Source: Thermoleophilia bacterium UBA5186 (lineage in GTDB: Bacteria > Actinomycetota > Thermoleophilia > Gaiellales > Gaiellaceae). From it: a stretch of 39,095 nt of DNA. Below are positions 9,800-18,497 of this stretch, one piece after another. The notes beneath the pieces are model-generated. The model saw only the letters and a list, made by a program, of their open reading frames with translations, searched no databases and had not been told where the DNA came from. Where the stretch lies: the NCBI GenBank assembly GCA_002413095.1, contig DHWI01000005.1, positions 9,639 to 48,733 on the forward strand, read 5' to 3'. Numbering within the stretch: the stretch's first letter is position 1; every line of letters begins with the position of its first letter. Both the position numbers and the translations under genes were made by a program.

Positions 9800-12406
9800 T
9801 CACTCGTTTGCCTCGGCGACGCTGACGTGCTCGATCCCGGTGCGCGGGAGCGGCGGCTCGGTCGCGACGCGCGCCGTCAGGACGTCCACGAGCGATTCTG
9901 CTCTCGGCTGGTCTTGCCGTTCGAGCGCGGCGAGGAAGACCGCGGTCGCGGCAGAGAACTCCCGAACGATTCGGAGCGCGAGCAGGATCCCGAGCGTCGC
10001 GAACAGAATGCCCCGTGCCGGGTCGCCGAGCTCGAGCCCATACGCACCGAGGGCGCCGAGCAGCCCCACGAGAACGAGGCCGAAGCGCGACCAGCGGGGG
10101 AAGACGCGGAAGCGCAGAAGCTGCCGTCCGCCGCCGTGCTCTTCGATTCCCATGCGCAGGCGCGCGGCGCCGAAGGTGCCGATGCGAGCCTCGATCTCCC
10201 AGCGGTCGAACGGCCCGCCGCGGGCGACGGCGGCGCCGCTGAGGCGGAGATCGGTCTCGATCTCGAGCAGCGTGCGGCCGGGCGGCTCCCACTCCTCGTT
10301 CCAGGTCGTGGTCGTCCGCGGCCACGGCGGCGCGTGCGCGACGGCGGCCCGGCGGCGCCAAGGCGTCAGCCCGTGGCTCATCCGACCGATGAGCCGCGCG
10401 AGCGGCTGGGCGATGTACAGCGCTGCCGTGAGCAGGCGCAGCCTCGTCCGCTGAACACGGGAGCCGGTGAAATGGGGAAATGCGCCCCAGGCGTGGGCGA
10501 GCGCCTGGCCCAACGTCGCGGCAAGTGCAAGCACGAACAGCACGGTCGAGAAAGGCAGGTCCAGGTACGGGACGGCCAGGAGCAGCGGCCGCCACGCGAG
10601 CTCGTAGATGCTTGCGGCCGCGAGCATCGCCAGCAGCAGATACCACTCGGGCATCAGCGGCAGCGAGCCGAGGACGCTTGGGGCCGGCTGGTAGACCGAC
10701 TGGAAGAGCCCGCTGCCCCAGGTGCCGTAGTAGATCCGCCAGCGCTGGCGAACGGCCCGGCGCGCGTGTCCGCCGTAGACATGCCCCGACCAGCGCAGGT
10801 GCCCGCCGAGGTTGTAGCGCTCGGGCCGCTTGCGCTCGAGCAGCCCCTCGGCCTCGCCGTAGCCCCGCTGCTGCCTGAGGTAGCCGCGCACCGAGGAACG
10901 GCGCCGGTGCCAGACCATCGCGGCAGGGCTGAAGCCGATCGTCCAGCCGCGGTCCTGCAGACGCCAGCAAACGTCGACGTCGTCGCCGGCGCTACGGAAC
11001 TGCGCGTCGAAGCCGCCGATCTCGTCGAGCACGTCCTTGCGGAAGGCCATGTTGCAGCCGGGGATGTGCTCCGCTTCACGGTCGGAGACGAGCACGTGCG
11101 TCGGGCTCCCCGGGGCCTTACCGACGCACTCCGCGACGAGCCCATCCGGCGGCGGGACGTTCGGGCCGCCCACGGCGGCGTGGGGGGTGGTCATGAACGC
11201 CGCCGCAAGGTACGAGAGCCAATCCCGGTCGGGCACGCAGTCGTCGTCCATGTAGGCGACGAGCTCGCCCGTGGCGGCGCGCAGGCCGGCGTTGCGTGCC
11301 TCGCTGAGGCCTTTGTATTCGGTGCGGATGAGGCGCACGGGCAAGCGCTCCGCGATCGAGGACGTCGCGTCGGTGGAGCCGTCGTCGACGACGATCACCT
11401 CGTAGTCCGGATACGCGAGCGCCGCGGCGCCGGCGAGGCAGGCGCCGAGCGTGGAGGCGCCGTTGTGACTGCAGACGACGACCGAGACGCGCGGCCACGC
11501 GATGTCACGGCGAAGCGGCACGTCGCGGAATGCCTCCCGCACCGCCGCGAGTGCCGGCTTTGGCCGCCGCTCCCGGTCTGTGACGCCGAAGCTCCAATTG
11601 AGCACCTCTTCCCCGCCGCGCGACCACTCGTCCGTCCACGAGAACACGAACGCCCCAGCGCAGCCGGCGGCGAAGGCAGTCCGAACCTGCCAGCCGACCG
11701 CGATGGCCTGCGCCTCGCGGCCGTTGCTGAGGCTGTCCAGTCCCAGCTCGGTGATCATCAGCGGCCGGTCGCCGGCCAGGCTCTGGAGCCGCGCGAAATA
11801 GGCCTCGAGCTGCTCCTCCGCTTCGAGGAAGACGTTGAAGCAGACCAGGTCCACGAACGGCAGCTGCAAGTACTCGGTCGACGGGTAGTTGACGTAGGTG
11901 ACCAGGGCCGCCGGATCCTCCGCCTTGGCTGCGCGGTAGAGCCGCTCGAGGAAACGCTCGACCCGCCGCCGCCCGTGCCAGCGCACGATCGAGGCGGGGA
12001 TCTCGTTGCCGATCGCGTAGCCGAGCACGGCGGGGTGGCCGGCGCACGCGCGGACGCCTTCGCGGACCCGGCGCTCGATCGAGCGGGCACGTCGCCGATC
12101 GTCGAGGAAGGCCACGTGCTGCTCCCAGGGGATGCCCACCATGATGTGGAGACCGTGGTCGTCGGCGAGGTCCAGCAACCACAGGGGCGGGACCGTGTAG
12201 GTCCGCACCGCGTTCACGCCGCTCGCGCTCATCGAGGCGAAGTCGCGATCGACCGCGTCCGCACTCGGATACTCGGTGCCGTCCTCGCGGCGCCCGAAGG
12301 TCCCGTATGTGACCCCTCGGAGGTACAACTTCTCGTCCCCGAGGAAAATGAACTTTCCGCCTACGCGTGGTTTTTCCGCCCACACGGCGGCATGATCCTT
12401 CCGCAC
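9800..12406 (-). CDS. Membrane fusion of a clan-A glycoside hydrolase-like domain and a GT2 glycosyltransferase
   Basis: An 868-residue protein. Residues 20-290 look like a (beta/alpha)8 glycosidase of the GH2/GH5 type: YAIGNEIP places an Asn-Glu pair at 134-135 (acid/base) and MITELGLDS places Glu220 as nucleophile. Residues 307-520 are a GT2 domain with VSVVVCSHNG, YMDDDCVPD (386-392) and a QQRGYGEAE motif (512-520) in the place of the QxxRW motif of processive enzymes. Hydrophobic segments at about 588-645 and 775-815 anchor it. It may trim or transfer and also add sugars (inference). The start is a GTG preceded on the minus strand by AACAGGGGAGAAAC, a strong Shine-Dalgarno sequence at good spacing. 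It is the first gene of the leftward operon. Confidence 0.9.
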   Translation of the reverse strand: MRKDHAAVWAEKPRVGGKFIFLGDEKLYLRGVTYGTFGRREDGTEYPSADAVDRDFASMSASGVNAVRTYTVPPLWLLDLADDHGLHIMVGIPWEQHVAFLDDRRRARSIERRVREGVRACAGHPAVLGYAIGNEIPASIVRWHGRRRVERFLERLYRAAKAEDPAALVTYVNYPSTEYLQLPFVDLVCFNVFLEAEEQLEAYFARLQSLAGDRPLMITELGLDSLSNGREAQAIAVGWQVRTAFAAGCAGAFVFSWTDEWSRGGEEVLNWSFGVTDRERRPKPALAAVREAFRDVPLRRDIAWPRVSVVVCSHNGASTLGACLAGAAALAYPDYEVIVVDDGSTDATSSIAERLPVRLIRTEYKGLSEARNAGLRAATGELVAYMDDDCVPDRDWLSYLAAAFMTTPHAAVGGPNVPPPDGLVAECVGKAPGSPTHVLVSDREAEHIPGCNMAFRKDVLDEIGGFDAQFRSAGDDVDVCWRLQDRGWTIGFSPAAMVWHRRRSSVRGYLRQQRGYGEAEGLLERKRPERYNLGGHLRWSGHVYGGHARRAVRQRWRIYYGTWGSGLFQSVYQPAPSVLGSLPLMPEWYLLLAMLAAASIYELAWRPLLLAVPYLDLPFSTVLFVLALAATLGQALAHAWGAFPHFTGSRVQRTRLRLLTAALYIAQPLARLIGRMSHGLTPWRRRAAVAHAPPWPRTTTTWNEEWEPPGRTLLEIETDLRLSGAAVARGGPFDRWEIEARIGTFGAARLRMGIEEHGGGRQLLRFRVFPRWSRFGLVLVGLLGALGAYGLELGDPARGILFATLGILLALRIVREFSAATAVFLAALERQDQPRAESLVDVLTARVATEPPLPRTGIEHVSVAEANE

Positions 12407-12604
12407 GTTTCTCCCCTGTTGCGCCGCGCGCTGTATTTGACTTGGCTCTCTTGAACCGAACCTGTCGATACAGGGTAAACCAGATCAGTTCGTAAAAGTG
12501 AAGGGCCTCCTTGGCGGCACGGTGACCGTGCACCAGCTCCTGCGGCGGCCGCGACGCCGGGCGCCCGGCGAGAACGTGCTCGTTCCATTCTCTACACTCG
12601 GTCC
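12407..12604. promoter_or_regulatory. Divergent control region between the two glycan operons
   Basis: 198 bases separate the GTG of the leftward operon from the ATG of the rightward one. The region is less GC-rich on the left side and holds several symmetric sequences: CCTGT-CGAT-ACAGG (12461-12474), GCACGGT-G-ACCGTGC (12517-12531), a perfect 16-base palindrome CGCCGGGCGCCCGGCG (12555-12570) and GAACG-TGCT-CGTTC (12572-12585). Such sites could bind dimeric regulators or form hairpins. No regulator gene is adjacent, so the binding proteins are unknown. Confidence 0.55.
12593..12598 (+). promoter_or_regulatory. Candidate -10 element for a leaderless transcript
   Basis: TACACT lies six bases before the ATG at 12605, the spacing expected if transcription starts at or next to the start codon, as is common in actinobacteria. 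No ribosome-binding sequence precedes this ATG, which fits a leaderless message. No convincing -35 box is seen. Confidence 0.4.
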
Positions 12605-13420
12605 ATGGCAGGACTCGCGGTAGTGGGAAACTCTCACGTGTTTGCCCTGCTCAAAGGCTACGAAGAGCGCGTTCGCACGGGCGCCGCTGCGGCTCCTCCG
12701 GGCCTGGAGGTCTGCTTCATGCTGGTGCGGGAGCGCGACGCGCTGATCGCGAAGACCACGCCTGCCGGCTTCGTCGTCGAGGAGGCAGCGTCGTGGGAGG
12801 AGCCGCTCGCCGACCTGCTCGAGGAGGCGGATCACGTCGCCCTGCAATGGGATGGCAACCAGATGAACGCCCGCGCCCTCATCTCCGGCGGTGAGGACTT
12901 CGACGTGATCCTCCCCGGCGCCGACGGCGAGGCCGATCGTCCCGTCGACTCGCTCGAGATCGTTCCGTATGCCGTCGTCGAGGAGTTCAGCCGGGCCTCG
13001 CTCGCGCACAACCCCGAGCTTGCCCGCATCATGGAGCTATGCCGCTCCGGGCGCCCGCGCAGACTCGCGATTCTCGGACCGCCTCCGCCGCTGCCGACCG
13101 CAGCCGTCAGGGAGCGGCTTGCCCATGAAGAGTTCTTCGTGCAGCGGGCGACCCAGCTCGGGGTGCCGCTCGAAGAGGTGCCGATCGTACGAGACGACCT
13201 GCGTTGTCGATTGTGGCAGATCCTGAGCGACGGCTATCGGGCCTTCGCCGCCGACCACGGCGCGGTCTTCCTCGAGTCGCCGTCAGCGGCGGTGGACGAA
13301 TCCGGCGTGCTTAAGGAAGAGTTCTGGGGCGGAGACGCCACGCATGCGAACATCCACTACGGCGCGTGCTACCTGACGCGAGTCTTCGAATGGATCCCCG
13401 AGGAGGGCCAGGGTGACTGA
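12605..13420 (+). CDS. SGNH-hydrolase-like protein
   Basis: A 271-residue protein without signal peptide. It begins MAGLAVVGNSHVFAL, where GNSH fits block I of the SGNH (GDSL-like) fold with Ser10 as nucleophile. LQWDGNQ supplies a Gly-Asn pair like block III, and GDATHANIHYG near residue 243 gives the Asp-x-x-His of block V. This layout supports an esterase or acyltransferase fold, acting on acyl groups of a glycan or lipid (inference). The overall sequence is not one I recognise as a named family. The next gene, a GSCFA protein, overlaps its end by eight bases, and GSCFA proteins are thought to be SGNH relatives, so the two may act together. It opens the rightward operon. Confidence 0.75.
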   Translation: MAGLAVVGNSHVFALLKGYEERVRTGAAAAPPGLEVCFMLVRERDALIAKTTPAGFVVEEAASWEEPLADLLEEADHVALQWDGNQMNARALISGGEDFDVILPGADGEADRPVDSLEIVPYAVVEEFSRASLAHNPELARIMELCRSGRPRRLAILGPPPPLPTAAVRERLAHEEFFVQRATQLGVPLEEVPIVRDDLRCRLWQILSDGYRAFAADHGAVFLESPSAAVDESGVLKEEFWGGDATHANIHYGACYLTRVFEWIPEEGQGD

Positions 13421-14528
13421 GCATCCCTACAAGCAGGCGCCGGATCGGGCCTTCTGGTCCCGGTCCGTGTCTCGAGACTTCGATGCCTCGAGCGTCGCCG
13501 ACGCGCCTCCGTTCTTGCTCACCCGGGACGACCGCTTCATGTCCGCGGGGTCCTGCTTCGCATCGAACGTCCGCTCCTACCTTGAGGGTGCCGGCTACCG
13601 ATATACGGTGACCGAAGCGGCGCACCCCCTCTGGTCGGAGTGGGTCGAGGAGGCGTACTACGAAGCGTTCTCGGCGCGATACGGGAACATCTACACGGCT
13701 CGGCAGATGGTGCAGCTGCTCGAGCGCGGCCTCGGCAGCTTTCAGCCGGCGGAGGAGTACTGGCAGTCCGACGGCACGCTCATCGACCCGTTCCGGCCCG
13801 GTCTGCGGTACCGCGCTCGTTCGGTCGGCGAGTTCCGCGCCCTGACACGGCAGCACCTCCGTGCAGTGCTGCGCGCGGTTGAGATCTCGTCCGTCTTCGT
13901 CTTCACGCTCGGCCTCACCGAGGCATGGGTCTCGACCGACGACGAGGCCGTGTTCCCCGCGTGTCCGGGCACGGTCGCGGGTGCGTTCGACGAGCGCCGG
14001 CACAAGTTCCGGAACTTCTCCGTGGAGGAGGTGACGCGGGACCTGGTCCGGATGGTCAGCCTGGCCCGGTCGGTCAATCCGTCGCTGAAAGTGATCATCA
14101 CGGTGTCGCCGGTACCGCTGGTCGCGACCGCCTCGGGGCAGCACGTCCTCGTCGCGACCACATACAGCAAGTCGGTGCTGCGCGTCGCGGCCGATCAGGC
14201 GAGCCGGACGCTCCCGGATGTCGCCTATTTCCCGGCCTACGAGCTCGTGACCGGGCCGCAGTCGGGCGGACAGGCATTCGAGGCTGATCGTCGCAACGTG
14301 TGCGAGGCCGCCGTCGCCAACGTGATGGAGGCGTTCTTCTCCACCTTCTTCCCATCAGCGACAGAGCCGACGGCCGGGGGCCACGGAGACGCGACCCAAG
14401 AGCCAGGCGACGGCCACCTCTCCACTCAGGTCCAGCAGGACCTTCGAGAGGCACTGGCGTCCGCGCTCCGCGCCGCTTGCGAAGAGGAGATGCAGGACGA
14501 GTCTCTGGTCGGCGGTCGTGACCTTTGA
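13413..14528 (+). CDS. GSCFA-domain protein
   Basis: A 371-residue protein of the GSCFA family (Pfam PF08885), named for a conserved N-terminal motif seen here as AGSCFASNVRSYLE at about residue 45. Other family hallmarks are FVFTLGLTEAWVS, FPACPGTVAG and the C-terminal VSPVPLVATASGQHVLVATT followed by YSKSVLR. The family has no firmly assigned function; relation to SGNH hydrolases suggests acyl transfer or removal. The last about 50 residues are a less conserved charged tail. The GTG start at 13413-13415 follows GAGGAGGG at good spacing and lies inside the end of the SGNH-like gene. Its own stop lies inside the start of the large fusion, so the three genes are probably translated as a coupled set. 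Confidence 0.93.
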   Translation: MTEHPYKQAPDRAFWSRSVSRDFDASSVADAPPFLLTRDDRFMSAGSCFASNVRSYLEGAGYRYTVTEAAHPLWSEWVEEAYYEAFSARYGNIYTARQMVQLLERGLGSFQPAEEYWQSDGTLIDPFRPGLRYRARSVGEFRALTRQHLRAVLRAVEISSVFVFTLGLTEAWVSTDDEAVFPACPGTVAGAFDERRHKFRNFSVEEVTRDLVRMVSLARSVNPSLKVIITVSPVPLVATASGQHVLVATTYSKSVLRVAADQASRTLPDVAYFPAYELVTGPQSGGQAFEADRRNVCEAAVANVMEAFFSTFFPSATEPTAGGHGDATQEPGDGHLSTQVQQDLREALASALRAACEEEMQDESLVGGRDL

Positions 14529-17500
14529 CCCGCAAGCGCTTACCGACCTGACTCGGCGGATGCGGCACTCTGTGCGAATGCCGCTCTTTGCTCGGAGCCG
14601 CGGCAAGGGCGCTGCGACGAGTCGCGGTACGAAGATCGTGGTCCTGGGGCGGATGGCGAGGAGCTCCAGCGCTGACGTCCTCTGGCTGACGGCGCACTAC
14701 CTCGTCGGCCTTCGTCGGCTCGGTTACGACCCGTACTACGTCGAGACCCGGACAGGCCCGACGGCCCACGACGAGCCCGCCAGGGCGGCGGCGCTCATCG
14801 ATGGCGTGCTGCGGCGCTTCGACCTCGGCGATCGTTGGGCGTACCACGTGCTCGCGAGCAAGGGTGGCCTCTACGGGCTGACCGAGAGCCGGTGGCGCGA
14901 GCTCTTCCGCTCCGCTGCGCTCGTGCTGAACCTCGACCGGGGGACGATGCCGCTGCCGGAGCACGCCGCCACGGGTCGGCTGGTCTACGTCGAGAGCGAT
15001 GCAGTCGGAGGGCAGGTCGGGCCCCGCGAGGCCGCCGAGGGAGCGCGCGACTTCCTCGAGCCCCACGTCGCCTTCTTCAGCTGCGCGTTGAATCTCGGAA
15101 ACGAGGATTGTGCGCTCCCGCTGCCGGAGCGGTTTCCGTTCCGGCCAAGCTGCCCGCCGGTCGTGCTCGACCTCTGGCGCGACCGTGGCGACCCCGGCGG
15201 CGCCTTCACGACGATCGGCAAGTGGGGCGAAGCCGAGCGCGAGCTGAGACTGGCCGGCTCGACCTTTCTCGGGAGCACGCACTCCGAGCTCCTCAAGATG
15301 CTCGATCTCCCGCGACGCGTCGGCGGCACGCATCTCGAGCTCGCCCTCGAGAGCCCTGGAGCAGACTACCGCCGCCTCCTCGACGAGCACGGATGGCACG
15401 TCCACGATGCCCGCCAGCTCTGCGGCGACCTCGACCTCTACCGCGACTACCTCGCGGGGTCGCGCGCCGAGCTCACCGTGGCGACCGACCAGGACGTTCG
15501 CCTACGCAGCGGCCGGTTCGAAGGCCGCAGCGCGGCCTACCTCGCCGCCGGCCGGCCGGTCGTGGCCCAGGACACCGGATTCACCCGTTCGCTTCCGGCG
15601 GGAGTGGGCCTCGTCGGATTCTCGAGCGTCGAGGAGGCGGCGGCCGCGATCGAGGCGGTCGAAGGAGACTACGCGCGCCATGCGCAGGCGGCTGCCGAGC
15701 TCGCACGCGATCGGCTCGATTCCGACCGGGTGTTGACGCGTCTGCTCGCCGAGGTCGCCCTGCCCGTCTTCCCGCCGAATCTGTCACTGATGCCGGTCTC
15801 GCGTCGTCCGACGACCCTCGCGAGCGAGACGGTGGAGGCGGTGCTCGAGGCGCCGCTGCCGGCGGGGCGAGCGGCAGCTGAGCCCGCGGCCAGCGTGATC
15901 GTGCCGACACACGACGGCCTCGTCTTCACGAGGCTTTGCCTCGAGAGCGTGCTGGCCACGACCGACCTCGAGCTCGAGCTGATCGTGGTGGACAACGCCT
16001 CGAGCGACGGCACGCGCGACTATCTCCAGCAGCTTGCCGCGCGCGACCCGCGCGTCCGGCCGCTCCTCGGCGACCGCAACCTCGGCTTTCCGGGCGCCGT
16101 CAACAAGGGCCTCCGCGCCGCCCGGGCGCCGCTGCTCCTGATCCTCCACAACGACACCCTCGTTTCCACCGGGTCGCTCGAGCGCCTCGCGCGCAGCCTC
16201 GCCGACGATCCCTCCCTGGGGCTCGTGGGCGCCGTCGCCGATCCCGACGCCGGCTACCAGACGCTCGCGGAGCTCGCCAGTGCGTCGCAGCGGCGTGCCG
16301 GTTCGTACGAGGGCCGGGTCGTCGACGTCCCGACGCTGACGATGTTCTGCACCGGGATGCGGCGAGCCGTCTACGAGCGGGTCGGCCCGCTCGACGAGAA
16401 CTTCGGCCTCGGCCCGCTGTCAGATGACGACTACTCGCTGCGAGTCCTTCGAGCGTGGTTTCGGGTGGCGGTGGCGGAGAACGTGCTGGTGCACCACTTC
16501 GGAGAGGCGACCGGCGAGCACGCCGAGCTCTTCGAGAGGAACCGGCGCCTCTTCGAGGAGAAGTGGGGAGTGGAGTGGGAGCGGCATCGCGACCTCCCGA
16601 GCCAGGGGTACCGGCAGGTCGTCGGCAGGATCCGCGAGGTCGTCGGCGCCGCAACGCCACCGGGCGCGCGGGTGCTCGTCGCGTCACGGGGGGACGAGGA
16701 TCTGCTCCGGCTGGGCGGGCGGCTGGGCGCCCACTTCCCGCAGCTGCGCAGCGGGATCTACGCGGGCTGGTATCCGGCGGACAGCTCGCAGGCGATAGGC
16801 CACCTGGAGGAGCTGCGCAGCCGCGGCGCCGACTATCTCCTCTTCCCCAGCACGGCCTTCTGGTGGCTCGAGCACTACGAAGGGCTGGACCGCCACCTGA
16901 GACGCCGCTACCACGAGGTCGTCCGCGACGACGCCTGCATCCTGTTCTCGCTCCAGGAGAACGGATCGAGGGCTGCTGGCGAGGTGCGCGCAGAGTCGAT
17001 CCGCCGCCTGCTCCGGCAGCCGCGCATCGAGGTGCCGACCCAGATCTCGCCCAACGACCTCATGTACGACGAGGGCGGCGACGCGCGCTACTGGCAGTGC
17101 GGCGAGTCCGCGCTGCAGTGCGTGAGGCTCGCGCTGCTCGCCGCCGGGAAGGACGACGTCGGCAGCATTCTCGATCTCGGCTGCGGGCATGGACGCGTGC
17201 TTCGCTGGCTGAAGGCAGCGTTTCCGGACGCGCAGCTCACGGCGTGCGACATCGATCCCGACGCGGTGGAGTTCTGCGCAAGGACGTTCGGCGCGACGCC
17301 CGCCTACTCGCGCGAGGACCCGGCGCAGATCGAGCTCGACGGCGAGTTCGACCTCATCTGGTCGGGCTCCCTCCTCACGCACCTGGATCGCGACCGCTGG
17401 CAGAGCTGGCTCGAGCTCTGCTCGCGAAGGCTAGCGACCGGCGGGATCCTCCTCTTCACGACCAGCGGCAACCGCGTGGCCGAGCTGGTCCGCAGCGGGA

Positions 17501-18480
17501 CGCGGGAGTTCGCGGTCTCGACCGCCGAGGACCTGCTCGCCGACTACGAGCGGGACGGCTTTGCCTACCAGAGCCTGCCGAAGCTACGCCGTCGCCCGAT
17601 TCCCGGCCGGTACGGAGTCTCGCTCTCCTCGCCTGCGTGGGTCTGCGCCCGGCTCGAGGAGCTCCCTCGGCTCCGTCTGCTCAGCTACACCGAGCAGGGT
17701 TGGGACGAGACGCAGGACGTCGTCGCGTGCGTGGGGCTCCCCTCGCGTGTCGCCGACTTCGTGGCTCCCGACGGCTTGCCGGTGCCACCGCCCGAGCTCC
17801 AGTGGAAGGTGATCGGACGCTACAACCCGGAAGGGTTTCTCGAGCGCGGCAAGCTCGGCATCGACATCCTCACCGACGCGCTGCGACGGCGTGGGGTTGA
17901 CCCGCACGGGCTGGGCCCGATTCTGGACTGGGGCTGCGGTTGCGGCCGCGTGCTCAGGTACTGGAAGGACATCGACGGCCCACGCGTGCACGGGTGCGAC
18001 TACAACCCCGATCTCGTCGAGTGGTGCCGCGAGAACCTGCCTTTCGCCTCGGTCGCCGTCAACGGGCTCGCGCCGCCGCTCCCGTTCGAGGCGGAGAGCT
18101 TCGATTTCGTCTACGCGCTCTCGGTGTTCACGCATCTGACCGAGGCGATGCACCACGCGTGGATGCGCGAGATCGATCGTGTCCTCAGGCCTCGGGGTCT
18201 GTTCTTCTTCACCACGCACGGCAGCGGCTACCTGCACGGGCTGGACGAGTTCGACCGTGCGCGCTTCCAGGCGGGCGAGCTGGTAGTCACGAACGAGGGC
18301 GGTGAAGGCTCCAATCGCTGCGCCGCCTTCCAGCCGAACTCGTGGGTCGAGAGGAACCAGCTCCGCGGGTTCGAGCTGCTCGAGTTCTCCGAGCAAGGCG
18401 CGCGCTGCAACGGGCGCCAGGACTTCTATCTCGTCCGGAAAGGCCGGCCTTCCGCGGCACACGAACCTGTACCATCGTGA
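14518..18480 (+). CDS. Giant fusion: GT-B-like half, GT2, FWWL domain, and two methyltransferase domains
   Basis: A 1,320-residue protein. Residues 35-430 are a GT-B-like half (TKIVVLGRMARSSS, AAGRPVVAQDTGFTRSLPAG), 457-690 a GT2 domain (ASVIVPTHDG, LILHNDTLV, SDDDYSLRV), and 696-811 one FWWL domain (ASRGDEDLLRLGG, STAFWWLEHY). Two class I methyltransferase domains follow, with AdoMet loops ILDLGCGHGRVLRWL (near 883) and ILDWGCGCGRVLRYW (near 1134). The first 815 residues parallel the protein at 5108-7531, including the linker PVSRRPTTL. It probably adds sugars and O-methylates them, perhaps to cap or modify the chain (inference). The GTG at 14518 overlaps the previous stop but lacks a clear Shine-Dalgarno; ATGs at 14560 and 14578 are alternatives. 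Confidence 0.9.
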   Translation: MTFDPQALTDLTRRMRHSVRMPLFARSRGKGAATSRGTKIVVLGRMARSSSADVLWLTAHYLVGLRRLGYDPYYVETRTGPTAHDEPARAAALIDGVLRRFDLGDRWAYHVLASKGGLYGLTESRWRELFRSAALVLNLDRGTMPLPEHAATGRLVYVESDAVGGQVGPREAAEGARDFLEPHVAFFSCALNLGNEDCALPLPERFPFRPSCPPVVLDLWRDRGDPGGAFTTIGKWGEAERELRLAGSTFLGSTHSELLKMLDLPRRVGGTHLELALESPGADYRRLLDEHGWHVHDARQLCGDLDLYRDYLAGSRAELTVATDQDVRLRSGRFEGRSAAYLAAGRPVVAQDTGFTRSLPAGVGLVGFSSVEEAAAAIEAVEGDYARHAQAAAELARDRLDSDRVLTRLLAEVALPVFPPNLSLMPVSRRPTTLASETVEAVLEAPLPAGRAAAEPAASVIVPTHDGLVFTRLCLESVLATTDLELELIVVDNASSDGTRDYLQQLAARDPRVRPLLGDRNLGFPGAVNKGLRAARAPLLLILHNDTLVSTGSLERLARSLADDPSLGLVGAVADPDAGYQTLAELASASQRRAGSYEGRVVDVPTLTMFCTGMRRAVYERVGPLDENFGLGPLSDDDYSLRVLRAWFRVAVAENVLVHHFGEATGEHAELFERNRRLFEEKWGVEWERHRDLPSQGYRQVVGRIREVVGAATPPGARVLVASRGDEDLLRLGGRLGAHFPQLRSGIYAGWYPADSSQAIGHLEELRSRGADYLLFPSTAFWWLEHYEGLDRHLRRRYHEVVRDDACILFSLQENGSRAAGEVRAESIRRLLRQPRIEVPTQISPNDLMYDEGGDARYWQCGESALQCVRLALLAAGKDDVGSILDLGCGHGRVLRWLKAAFPDAQLTACDIDPDAVEFCARTFGATPAYSREDPAQIELDGEFDLIWSGSLLTHLDRDRWQSWLELCSRRLATGGILLFTTSGNRVAELVRSGTREFAVSTAEDLLADYERDGFAYQSLPKLRRRPIPGRYGVSLSSPAWVCARLEELPRLRLLSYTEQGWDETQDVVACVGLPSRVADFVAPDGLPVPPPELQWKVIGRYNPEGFLERGKLGIDILTDALRRRGVDPHGLGPILDWGCGCGRVLRYWKDIDGPRVHGCDYNPDLVEWCRENLPFASVAVNGLAPPLPFEAESFDFVYALSVFTHLTEAMHHAWMREIDRVLRPRGLFFFTTHGSGYLHGLDEFDRARFQAGELVVTNEGGEGSNRCAAFQPNSWVERNQLRGFELLEFSEQGARCNGRQDFYLVRKGRPSAAHEPVPS

Positions 18481-18497
18481 AAGGGGAGGAGTTGGGG

